A stretch of 10,397 nt of DNA from Marisimplicoccus sp965655775 (GTDB lineage: Bacteria; Bacteroidota; Bacteroidia; Flavobacteriales; Flavobacteriaceae): assembly GCA_965655775.1 (NCBI GenBank), contig CBFHHV010000032.1:1-10397 (forward strand), in the 5' to 3' direction. Numbering within the stretch: position 1 is the stretch's first letter; each line of letters starts with the position of its first letter. This document shows positions 1 through 6,020 of this stretch, in pieces. The translations under genes were made by a program, and so were the position numbers. The notes beneath the pieces are model-generated. The model saw only the letters and a list, made by a program, of their open reading frames with translations. It was not told the origin of the DNA and ran no database searches.

Positions 1-281
1 CAATGAACAGTAGTTGGAACAGCTTCTTTATCCTTTCCAGCCTGCATAAATTGAAGAAGAGCCATCTGAGCTGTAGCATCCTGGCATGTAACACGGTCAG
101 GACCAAAGTCAACATAGTCCTCACCTCTATTAAAGACTGTATTTGATGATTCATCCCATAAATGTGAGTATAAGATTTTTTCAGAATATGTTAAAGGTCT
201 ACCAATAATTTTCCTAGCATTCGCAATCTTGGAAGACATCTTTAAGTAAACATTCTTTATAACATCAATATCAAAAGCCAT
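1..281 (-). CDS. acn: Aconitate hydratase, N-terminal fragment (gene continues beyond the left edge)
   Basis: Only the first 93 residues are in the window; the rest lies to the left. Aconitase isomerises citrate to isocitrate in the TCA cycle, using a 4Fe-4S cluster whose cysteines would lie in the missing part. The visible part has the conserved aconitase beginning: GRPLTYSEKILYSHLW at about residues 27-42, DFGPDRVTCQDATAQMALLQ at about 58-77, and PTTVH at the window edge. The order and wording resemble mitochondrial-type aconitases of Bacteroidota. The ATG at 281 is the natural start because the protein opens MAFDIDVIKNVY, a beginning common in this group. No Shine-Dalgarno sequence precedes it. 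It lies 27 bases after cutC on the same strand and could be co-transcribed with it. Confidence 0.93.
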   Translation of the reverse strand, partial: MAFDIDVIKNVYLKMSSKIANARKIIGRPLTYSEKILYSHLWDESSNTVFNRGEDYVDFGPDRVTCQDATAQMALLQFMQAGKDKEAVPTTVH

Positions 282-308
282 AAATTTTTTTTCAAAAATA
301 ATATTTTA

Positions 309-974
309 TTATTTACTCATCTCTATTATTTGCTTAATAATATTATAATCAGAGTCTAATGATATTTTTTTATCAATCGCTGAAAGATGGATTTCATTAA
401 AACCCGCATTTTTAAATAAATTAAAATTCTTAAGATTAATGCCTCCACCTGGCATAATTGTTATTTTATCTTTAGCTAAAGAATTTAAGTAATTAAGATT
501 TTTGAAACCCTTTTCTGAATTTATTTTGCTTCCTGAACATAGTATTCTATCAAATTTATTCTCAATTAATTGCTCCAAAGATTTTTCTTGTTCTAATAAA
601 TAGTCAAATGCTCTATGGAATGTTAATTCATAACCATTAGTTACACTTCTAAACTCTTTAAGTATACTGGGATTTAATTGATTTTTATTATCTAGAAAAC
701 CAACAACAAAGCCACTAATATCATAATTTTTAAAATTTTGAATTGATTCAAACATTCTGTCAAATTCTTTGTTATTAAAAAGAAAGTCTCCACCTCTTGG
801 CCTTATTAAAATGTGAATTGGGATTTTAGATACCTCTAAAGATTTTTCAAAGAATTTAATAGTTGGAGTAATCCCTCCAACTAGATAGTTCTCGCACAAC
901 TCTAATCTGTTTGCACCAGCATTCTGAGCATTCTTTATCGAGCTTAAACTTGTAGTACATATTTCTATTGTCAT
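309..974 (-). CDS. cutC: CutC family protein (copper homeostasis family, TIM barrel)
   Basis: 221 residues, close to the usual CutC length for a cytosolic single-domain TIM barrel. Family motifs appear in order: GANRLELCENYLVGGITP at residues 20-37, IRPRGGDF at 57-64, ELTFHRAFD at 116-124, ILCSGS at 144-149, IMPGGGIN at 173-180 and EIHLSA at 194-199. These cover the barrel strands expected for the whole family, so the gene looks intact. CutC was named for copper tolerance in E. coli, but the copper phenotype there has been attributed to a small RNA (MicL) overlapping the cutC 3' end. The biochemical role of the protein is therefore unsettled, and no copper function can be read from this sequence. 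The ATG at 974 gives the standard start MTIEIC. Its upstream side is a 128-base spacer shared with the divergent dehydrogenase operon, and the aconitase gene follows 27 bases downstream. Confidence 0.93.
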   Translation of the reverse strand: MTIEICTTSLSSIKNAQNAGANRLELCENYLVGGITPTIKFFEKSLEVSKIPIHILIRPRGGDFLFNNKEFDRMFESIQNFKNYDISGFVVGFLDNKNQLNPSILKEFRSVTNGYELTFHRAFDYLLEQEKSLEQLIENKFDRILCSGSKINSEKGFKNLNYLNSLAKDKITIMPGGGINLKNFNLFKNAGFNEIHLSAIDKKISLDSDYNIIKQIIEMSK

Positions 975-1102
975 AATGCTAGCAGTATCAATGCAGTGTA
1001 TTTAATTTTTATTAGTAAATAATTATATTGATATTTAATATAAGAAAACTTTATTGCTAACTCTATTTAAAAATAATTGTTTTTAATAAATTGAAGTGAT
1101 TT

Positions 1103-2824
1103 ATGGAAATTAAAAATTCAAAAGAAAAATATGATGTAATTATTGTTGGTTCAGGTGCAGCTGGTGGGATAACTACTAAAATCCTAACTGATGCAGGACT
1201 TAAGGTCGCTCTTATTGAGGCTGGCCCTTATTTTGACCCGGCAGACCCTGAACAACAAACTCAGTTTAAACCTACCTGGGCATCTCCAAGAAGGGGATCA
1301 TCTGTAACAAGAAGATTTGGAGATTTTCATATGTCATATGGGGACTGGAAAGTTGATGGTGAGCCTTACTCCTCTAAAGAAGATACTGACTTTATGTGGT
1401 GGAGATCAAGAATGCTGGGTGGTAGGACAAATCACTGGGGTAGAATTGCCTCAAGACTAGGCCCAAAAGATTTTAAATGTAAAGACTTTTATGATTTAGA
1501 TGAAAATTGGCCAATAACTTATGAAGATATTAAACCATATTATGATAAACTTGACCAATTAATTGGTGTCTTTGGAACCAAAGAAAACCTTCCAAATGAT
1601 CCTGATGGATTTTTTCTGCCACCACCAAAACCTAGATTACATGAATTGTATTATATCAAGGGTGCTAAAAAATCAGGTATAAATGTAATCCCCTCTAGAT
1701 TATCTGTTCTTACAAAAAGAATAAACAATCAAAGAGGAATATGTATGTTTTGTGGTCAATGTGAGAGATCATGTTCTGTATATGCTTGTTTCTCCTCAAG
1801 TTCAAGTTTAGTAATTCCTTCATTAAAGGGAGGACTAGTTGATCTTTACACTGATTCAATGGTAAGAAAAGTTAACACTGATAATAATGGTATTGCAACT
1901 GGTGTTTCTTTTATTAATAAAAAGAATGGGAAAGAATACTCCATACAATCTAAGGTAGTAGTTCTAGGTGCATCATCATGTAGTAGTGCAAGAATCTTAC
2001 TAAACTCTAAGAGTAATGTTCACCCAAATGGACTTGGAAATAGTAGTGGTTTAATTGGAAAATATTTACAAGATACTGTGGGGACATCAAAACAAATATT
2101 TGTCCCAGAATTAATGAATAGGAAAACTTATAATGAGGATGGGGTTGGTGGTGCTCATGTATATACTCCATGGTGGCTCCATGATAAAAAACTAGATTTT
2201 CCAATTGGATATCATATAGAAACATCATACAGAAATTTAGGAATGCCACAGTTTGGAATAGGTGGTTATATACCTAATGATTTTAATAAGTTTTTTGGAT
2301 TAAGAGTTGGTGGTTACGGAGAACAGATTAGAAAGGATGTTAAAAAATATTGGGGTTCAACAATTTCTCTCGAATCAAGAGGTGGAGCTATTCCTGACAT
2401 TAATAACTATTGTGAAATAGATGTAAATAAAAAGGACAAGTATGGAATTCCCGTATTAAAATTCAATTATAACTGGGCTGATACAGAATATAATCAGGCT
2501 AAACATGCACAAGATATCTATGAAGAATTAGCTTATAATATGAATGGTATAATGATAGGGGATAAACCTGGTAAAGAACAGAATTATGGAATTTCTACCC
2601 CTGGATCAATTATTCATGAGGTTGGAACAACCAGAATGGGAGATAATCCTAACACATCAGTTGTAAATAAATATGAACGTCTTCATGATGTTGATAATGT
2701 CTATGTTGTTGATGCTGGTCCTTTTGTATTCAAAGGTGATAAAAATCCAACATGGACAATAATGGCATTAGCATGGCGTACATCTGAACATATTATTTCA
2801 GAACTAAAAAAACAAAATATTTAA
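1103..2824 (+). CDS. GMC family FAD-dependent dehydrogenase, catalytic subunit
   Basis: 573 residues. The N-terminus has the FAD-binding Rossmann loop VGSGAAGG (G16, G18, G21) and IEAGP at 38-42. GGRTNHWG at 106-113 is the second GMC signature region. The C-terminal GMC domain carries HEVGTTRMG at 505-513, with H505 the likely catalytic base, then DAGPF at 537-541 and NPTWTIMALAWR at 548-559, with N548 as its probable partner. A cysteine-rich segment (C214, C217, C220, C224, C229) lies where FAD-glucose, fructose and gluconate dehydrogenases carry cysteines that can bind a 3Fe-4S cluster. It has no signal peptide of its own. In related complexes it travels through the Tat system with the small subunit, which here is the next gene (one-base overlap, TAATG). 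Substrate is unknown; gluconate, glucose, lactose or glucoside 3-dehydrogenase activities all occur in relatives. No cytochrome subunit lies beside it. The ATG at 1103 fits the Rossmann fold; no Shine-Dalgarno is present. Confidence 0.92.
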   Translation: MEIKNSKEKYDVIIVGSGAAGGITTKILTDAGLKVALIEAGPYFDPADPEQQTQFKPTWASPRRGSSVTRRFGDFHMSYGDWKVDGEPYSSKEDTDFMWWRSRMLGGRTNHWGRIASRLGPKDFKCKDFYDLDENWPITYEDIKPYYDKLDQLIGVFGTKENLPNDPDGFFLPPPKPRLHELYYIKGAKKSGINVIPSRLSVLTKRINNQRGICMFCGQCERSCSVYACFSSSSSLVIPSLKGGLVDLYTDSMVRKVNTDNNGIATGVSFINKKNGKEYSIQSKVVVLGASSCSSARILLNSKSNVHPNGLGNSSGLIGKYLQDTVGTSKQIFVPELMNRKTYNEDGVGGAHVYTPWWLHDKKLDFPIGYHIETSYRNLGMPQFGIGGYIPNDFNKFFGLRVGGYGEQIRKDVKKYWGSTISLESRGGAIPDINNYCEIDVNKKDKYGIPVLKFNYNWADTEYNQAKHAQDIYEELAYNMNGIMIGDKPGKEQNYGISTPGSIIHEVGTTRMGDNPNTSVVNKYERLHDVDNVYVVDAGPFVFKGDKNPTWTIMALAWRTSEHIISELKKQNI

Positions 2825-3540
2825 TGAAAAGAAGGGATAGTATTAAAACAATTATTTTGAGTAGCATAGGTGCATCATTGACATTAGAAGGTTGCATCTC
2901 TCCATTGAATGAAAATATTTCAGAAAAAATATGGGAATATAGATATGGTAGAACTCCTTTTGAGAAAGAAAGAGATAATAAGTTTCTTAATGCTCAATTT
3001 TTCAACGAGTCAGAGTTAAGAACAATTTCAAGAATAGCTAATATTATTATTCCTCCGAATGAATTTGGAAATATTAATGATGCTGGTGTTGTTGAAATGA
3101 TTGAGTTTATTGCAAAAGATTGGAGTACTCCTGCACATAATAATTATGGAGAAAATGTTTTGAGAAAAGGTATAGTAGTTCTAGATAACCTATTTAAAAA
3201 TAAATTTAATAAAAAATTAAGTGAGTGTTCAGATGATGAAATTAAGTCAATCTTTGATATTATTTCATACAATGATAATATTGAAGAAGATCTAAAGGAA
3301 GCCTCAAGCTCCTTTGCTACATTCAGATACATGGTTGTAACTGGATGGTTTACATCAGAGGTTGGAATGCGTGATCTTGGATACAAGGGCAACATACCTA
3401 ATGTATGGGATGGAGTCCCTGAAGATGTCCTTAAAGATCATGATGTATCATATGATAAAGAATGGATTGCAAAGTGTGTTGACCAGTCCAAAAGAAATGA
3501 AACGGCTATTTGGGATGATGATGGGAATCTTCTTACCTGA
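2824..3540 (+). CDS. Gluconate 2-dehydrogenase subunit 3 family protein, Tat-type lipoprotein small subunit
   Basis: 238 residues. The start KRRDSIKTI is a twin-arginine-like signal, followed by a hydrophobic stretch and LTLEGC with C24, a plausible lipidation cysteine (glutamate at -2 is unusual). The mature part matches the gluconate 2-dehydrogenase subunit 3 family: FFNESELRTISRIANIIIPP at about 59-78, and a C-terminal LGYKGN (175-180) and WDGVPEDV (185-192). In known complexes this small subunit carries the catalytic flavoprotein across the membrane and stabilises it. The ATG at 2824 overlaps the stop of the GMC gene by one base (TAATG), indicating translational coupling. Together they should make a periplasmic, membrane-anchored dehydrogenase passing electrons to an acceptor encoded elsewhere. 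The gene ends with TGA and converges on the 6S RNA candidate. Confidence 0.88.
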   Translation: MKRRDSIKTIILSSIGASLTLEGCISPLNENISEKIWEYRYGRTPFEKERDNKFLNAQFFNESELRTISRIANIIIPPNEFGNINDAGVVEMIEFIAKDWSTPAHNNYGENVLRKGIVVLDNLFKNKFNKKLSECSDDEIKSIFDIISYNDNIEEDLKEASSSFATFRYMVVTGWFTSEVGMRDLGYKGNIPNVWDGVPEDVLKDHDVSYDKEWIAKCVDQSKRNETAIWDDDGNLLT

Positions 3541-3549
3541 TAAAATAAT

Positions 3550-3705
3550 AAACCTGTATTAGAGTGAGTATTGCGTAAACTCCTAAAAACAGGATTAAGG
3601 CTAATTAAACATTCAAGGATCTATTCAAGATAGCTTGCTTTAGCATTTAAACTCACCTTTCTTAATTAATACTCGTTGAGTTTACCAAGAATCACTAATA
3701 CAGGT
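3550..3705 (-). ncRNA. ssrS: Probable 6S RNA (6S-Flavo type), regulator of RNA polymerase
   Basis: This non-coding stretch forms one long interrupted hairpin. The outer stem pairs 3553-3562 with 3695-3704 (10 of 10 bases). TTG 3571-3573 pairs with 3686-3688, and 3575-3582 with 3678-3685 (8 of 8). An 11+11 base central bubble follows (3583-3593 and 3667-3677). Above it are stems 3594-3599/3661-3666, 3600-3604/3640-3644, 3614-3617/3634-3637 and a terminal hairpin 3621-3624/3630-3633. A rod of about 150 bases with a large central bubble is the hallmark of 6S RNA, which imitates an open promoter and binds housekeeping RNA polymerase. The minus strand is chosen because zapA lies directly upstream (ssrS also follows zapA in enterobacteria), a good promoter lies on that strand, and the 3' flank there is U-rich (UUUAUUAUUUUA). 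Ends are approximate. I could not run a covariance model, so the family assignment is inference. Confidence 0.72.
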
Positions 3706-3710
3706 TGAAG

Positions 3711-3740
3711 TAAATTTAAGAATTTAAATGGATTTATCAA
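3711..3740 (-). promoter_or_regulatory. Likely promoter of the 6S RNA, inside the end of zapA
   Basis: On the minus strand there is a TTG at 3740-3738, a 19-base spacer, then TAAATTTA at 3718-3711. The second element differs from the Bacteroidota -7 consensus TAnnTTTG only in its last base. It ends seven bases before 3704, where the outer stem of the 6S candidate begins, so the predicted start of transcription coincides with the start of the folded RNA. The -33-like TTG falls in the last codons of zapA. Assignment rests on consensus and position only. Confidence 0.5.
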
Positions 3741-4011
3741 TATCATCAATAATTTTTAATATGAGTTTTTCAACTTCACCCTCAGAATTACTTGATTTTG
3801 TCTTATTTTGTAAGTTTTTGGCTGCAAATTGTATACAAGTCATAGCCAAAAGGTCTTGTTTGTCCCTTACTGAATAATTTTCTTCTAAATTTTTGATTGT
3901 TTTCTCAATAATCTTTGCTGCTTCTCGAAAATAGAACTCTTGAGATCTTTGGATTGTAAGAGGATAAATCCTATCACCAATATTCAATTTAATTTTTATA
4001 TTCTCCTCCAT
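3724..4011 (-). CDS. zapA: Cell division protein ZapA
   Basis: 95 residues, normal for ZapA, a cytosolic protein that binds FtsZ and bundles its filaments at the division site. The N-terminal beta part IKIKLNIGDRIYPLTI (about 5-20) is followed by the helix FREAAKIIEKTIKNLEENYS and the long helix DKQDLLAMTCIQFAAKNLQN, the ZapA pattern of Bacteroidota. The C-terminal dimerisation helix is short and charged, ending KIIDDIDKSI. The gene starts five bases after the stop of the coiled-coil gene upstream and is presumably translated from the same message. No Shine-Dalgarno lies before the ATG at 4011. Downstream, about 20 bases after its stop, the 6S RNA candidate begins. In many Bacteroidota rny (ribonuclease Y) comes next after zapA; here it is absent, and the GMC dehydrogenase pair converges instead. 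Confidence 0.88.
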   Translation of the reverse strand: MEENIKIKLNIGDRIYPLTIQRSQEFYFREAAKIIEKTIKNLEENYSVRDKQDLLAMTCIQFAAKNLQNKTKSSNSEGEVEKLILKIIDDIDKSI

Positions 4012-4016
4012 AATAT

Positions 4017-4295
4017 TTATATAGATATTCTTTCAATGCAGTAATCTATCTCCTTAATTAAATAATCAATTTTATTTTTAAAATATTGTTTATCACTTTC
4101 ATCCTCATTTATAGCTGATACAATTTTAAGTTGTTTTTCTTTTGCCTGTATACTCTTAATTTTAGTTTCAAGATCTTTATTAACTTTCACTAAATAATCA
4201 TTTTTTGATTGAAGTGACTCATTCAACGCTTTAGTTTCATCTAACTTATTTAAAAGAAGATTAATTTTTTCTTGAAGGGTTTTTAGATAATCCAA
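4017..4295 (-). CDS. Small coiled-coil protein encoded just upstream of zapA
   Basis: 92 residues, almost wholly helical and charged, with leucine/isoleucine heptads through about residues 3-60 (LKTLQEKINLLLNKLDETKA and following) and a second amphipathic helix at the end (KIDYLIKEIDYCIERI). It has no signal peptide and no catalytic motif. The start must be TTG at 4295: the frame has no ATG anywhere, and an in-frame stop lies only two codons upstream (4304-4302). Small coiled-coil proteins occur at this position before zapA in other Bacteroidota, as best I recall. Its five-base spacing from zapA suggests a partner of ZapA or a divisome adaptor, comparable in shape to ZapB. That role is inferred from context only. 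Confidence 0.75.
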   Translation of the reverse strand: MDYLKTLQEKINLLLNKLDETKALNESLQSKNDYLVKVNKDLETKIKSIQAKEKQLKIVSAINEDESDKQYFKNKIDYLIKEIDYCIERISI

Positions 4296-4337
4296 TTGTA
4301 TTTAATTAAATAATTTCAATTTATAAAAATCTTAAGT

Positions 4338-4345
4338 TAAATTTG
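4338..4345 (+). promoter_or_regulatory. Possible -7 promoter element for the M23 peptidase gene
   Basis: TAAATTTG is an exact match to the Bacteroidota -7 consensus TAnnTTTG. It ends only seven bases before the ATG at 4353, so the message would have almost no leader. No clear -33 TTG is found at the expected spacing. In AT-rich DNA such a match can occur by chance. Confidence 0.35.
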
Positions 4346-4352
4346 AAATCAG

Positions 4353-6020
4353 ATGAAATTATTTCTTAGAATTTTATTTACATCATTTTTTATTTTAAAC
4401 TATGACCAAGGCTTAAGTCAGGAGTTAGATTTCCACTCTCCAATTGATGCGCCGTTTGATCTTTCAGGAACATTTGGAGAGTATAGGTCAAGGTTTCATA
4501 CTGGGATTGACTTTAAGAGTAGAGGGGTTCAAGGTCAAAATATTTTTAGTATTGAGGAAGGATATATTTCAAGAATTGAGGTTAATAATTACGGGTATGG
4601 AAAAGTAGTATACATTGACCATCCAAATGGATATACTTCAGTTTATGCACACTTGAAAGACTTTAGCTCTGAGTTAGATAAGTTTGTAAGAGGTGAACAA
4701 TATAGGTTAAGACAAAGCACAATTAAAAAATTTCCAAAAAAAGGAGAGCTAAAGGTTGAAAAAGGGCAATTAATTGGTTACTCGGGAAATACAGGTGGAT
4801 CATTTGGACCACACCTTCATTTTGAAATACGAGATACTGATACTCAAGATGCACTTAATCCTTTAATGTTTAATTATAAATATCTAGATAAAGAAAGACC
4901 TATTATAAGGGGTTTATATCTAATAGATGAAGATAACACACTAGTAAGTAGCTTACCCTTAAGGAAAGAGATTAAAAAACTTAATGACTCAACTTATACC
5001 ACTAATGATATTGAGTTTAGTAAAAAGACAGGACTTGGAATTGATATTTATGATATACAATACAAGAATTTATTTAACCAAAATGGAGTATACAAAGTAG
5101 ATTTGCTAATTGATTCTGTATTAGTTTATTCATTTAAAATGGATAGAATAAAATTTAGTCAAAATCATTACAGAAAGATCATGTATGATTACATGTCTGC
5201 TATTAAGAATAAGAAGAAAGTTTTAAAAGTTTATACGCCTCAAAATGCAGATCTGTCTTTTCTTAGAAATAATAATTTCAATGGCATATTAGATCCATCA
5301 AAATATTTGAATAATTATGTATCTATTAGAGTTTCAGATTGGAATAACAACTCAGCTTATTTAAACTTTAGAATTAAGGGAACTGATAGTAAAGATAAAA
5401 TTTCATCCTATGATGGAATAGAAATATTAACTAATCAGAATTATGAAATAAATAAAAATTCTTCAGTAATAGAGATTAAGAAGAATACATTTTATAATGA
5501 TCTTTTATTAAATATATCTTATAAAGAGGATACACTTGACCTAGGTGAGGATAAAGATCCATTTAGAAATTCTATGATTATTAAGCTACCTCAATTAATA
5601 TCTGACACATTAGAATTGAGACAGTCATTTATTGGAAAAATAAAAGATAAAAAAATAACATACTTAAACTCTAGAAAAGATGATTCATACATCTATGCTA
5701 ATACTTCATCTCTAGGAAAATATGCAATATCTAGAGATACCACTAAGCCCGAGATAAAACCAATTAATTTTAAGCAGAATTCAAATATTTCTAACAGATC
5801 AACAATAAGGTTAAGACTAAAGGATAAAATGTCGGGAATTAAAAGCTATAACGCTTATCTAAATGGAAAATGGGCGCTTTTTGAGTATGAGCCTAAATCA
5901 AATTTAATTTTTCATAAGATTTCAGACAACATTATAAATGAAGGTGAAAATATTTTACTTATTAATTATCAAGATGGTGTTGGAAATAAAGGGGTATATA
6001 AAGCGACTATATACTATTAA
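4353..6020 (+). CDS. Secreted M23 family (LytM-type) peptidase
   Basis: 555 residues. Residues 1-23 form a signal peptide with a hydrophobic core and likely cleavage near GLSQ/E, so the protein is exported. The peptidase domain is at about 30-165. Zinc ligands H49 and D53 lie in HTGID, the putative catalytic H100 in VYAHL, and H154 with zinc ligand H156 in GPHLHFEIRD. All active-site residues of LytM-like endopeptidases are therefore present, and it should cut peptidoglycan cross-bridges or stems. The remaining 390 residues are beta-rich with no second catalytic motif. Near the end, residues DTTKPEIKPIN and DKMSGIKSYNAYLNGKW resemble the Ig-like C-terminal part of long Bacteroidota M23 proteins. 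It is divergent from the coiled-coil/zapA genes (57-base spacer), a linkage consistent with work at the division site. Its stop overlaps that of the cysteine desulfurase by four bases. The start at 4353 is supported by the signal peptide. Confidence 0.9.
   Translation: MKLFLRILFTSFFILNYDQGLSQELDFHSPIDAPFDLSGTFGEYRSRFHTGIDFKSRGVQGQNIFSIEEGYISRIEVNNYGYGKVVYIDHPNGYTSVYAHLKDFSSELDKFVRGEQYRLRQSTIKKFPKKGELKVEKGQLIGYSGNTGGSFGPHLHFEIRDTDTQDALNPLMFNYKYLDKERPIIRGLYLIDEDNTLVSSLPLRKEIKKLNDSTYTTNDIEFSKKTGLGIDIYDIQYKNLFNQNGVYKVDLLIDSVLVYSFKMDRIKFSQNHYRKIMYDYMSAIKNKKKVLKVYTPQNADLSFLRNNNFNGILDPSKYLNNYVSIRVSDWNNNSAYLNFRIKGTDSKDKISSYDGIEILTNQNYEINKNSSVIEIKKNTFYNDLLLNISYKEDTLDLGEDKDPFRNSMIIKLPQLISDTLELRQSFIGKIKDKKITYLNSRKDDSYIYANTSSLGKYAISRDTTKPEIKPINFKQNSNISNRSTIRLRLKDKMSGIKSYNAYLNGKWALFEYEPKSNLIFHKISDNIINEGENILLINYQDGVGNKGVYKATIYY

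Noticed and set aside
309..974. Copper-resistance operon
   Set aside because: Only cutC is present; no copper ATPase, chaperone or metal-sensing regulator is nearby, and the copper role of CutC itself is doubtful.
1084..1093. Promoter -7 element before the GMC gene
   Set aside because: TAATAAATTG resembles TAnnTTTG but does not have the correct spacing between TA and TTG, and no upstream element supports it.
2007..2249. 80-codon open frame on the minus strand inside the GMC gene
   Set aside because: It lies wholly inside a strongly conserved gene in the opposite direction and its product is histidine- and aromatic-rich with no recognisable features.
3144..3562. Open frames antisense to and in another frame of the small-subunit gene
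   Set aside because: Both lie over a clearly coding sequence and encode unrecognisable, compositionally odd products.
3553..3704. Terminal inverted repeats of a miniature transposable element
   Set aside because: CCTGTATTAG/CTAATACAGG are perfect inverted repeats 152 bases apart end to end, but there is no target-site duplication outside them and the pairing continues inward through several stems, which suits a structured RNA better.
3550..3705. 6S RNA on the plus strand
   Set aside because: The hairpin would fold on either strand, but the plus strand has no promoter-like sequence upstream of 3553 and no U-rich tail after 3704, whereas the minus strand has both and follows zapA.
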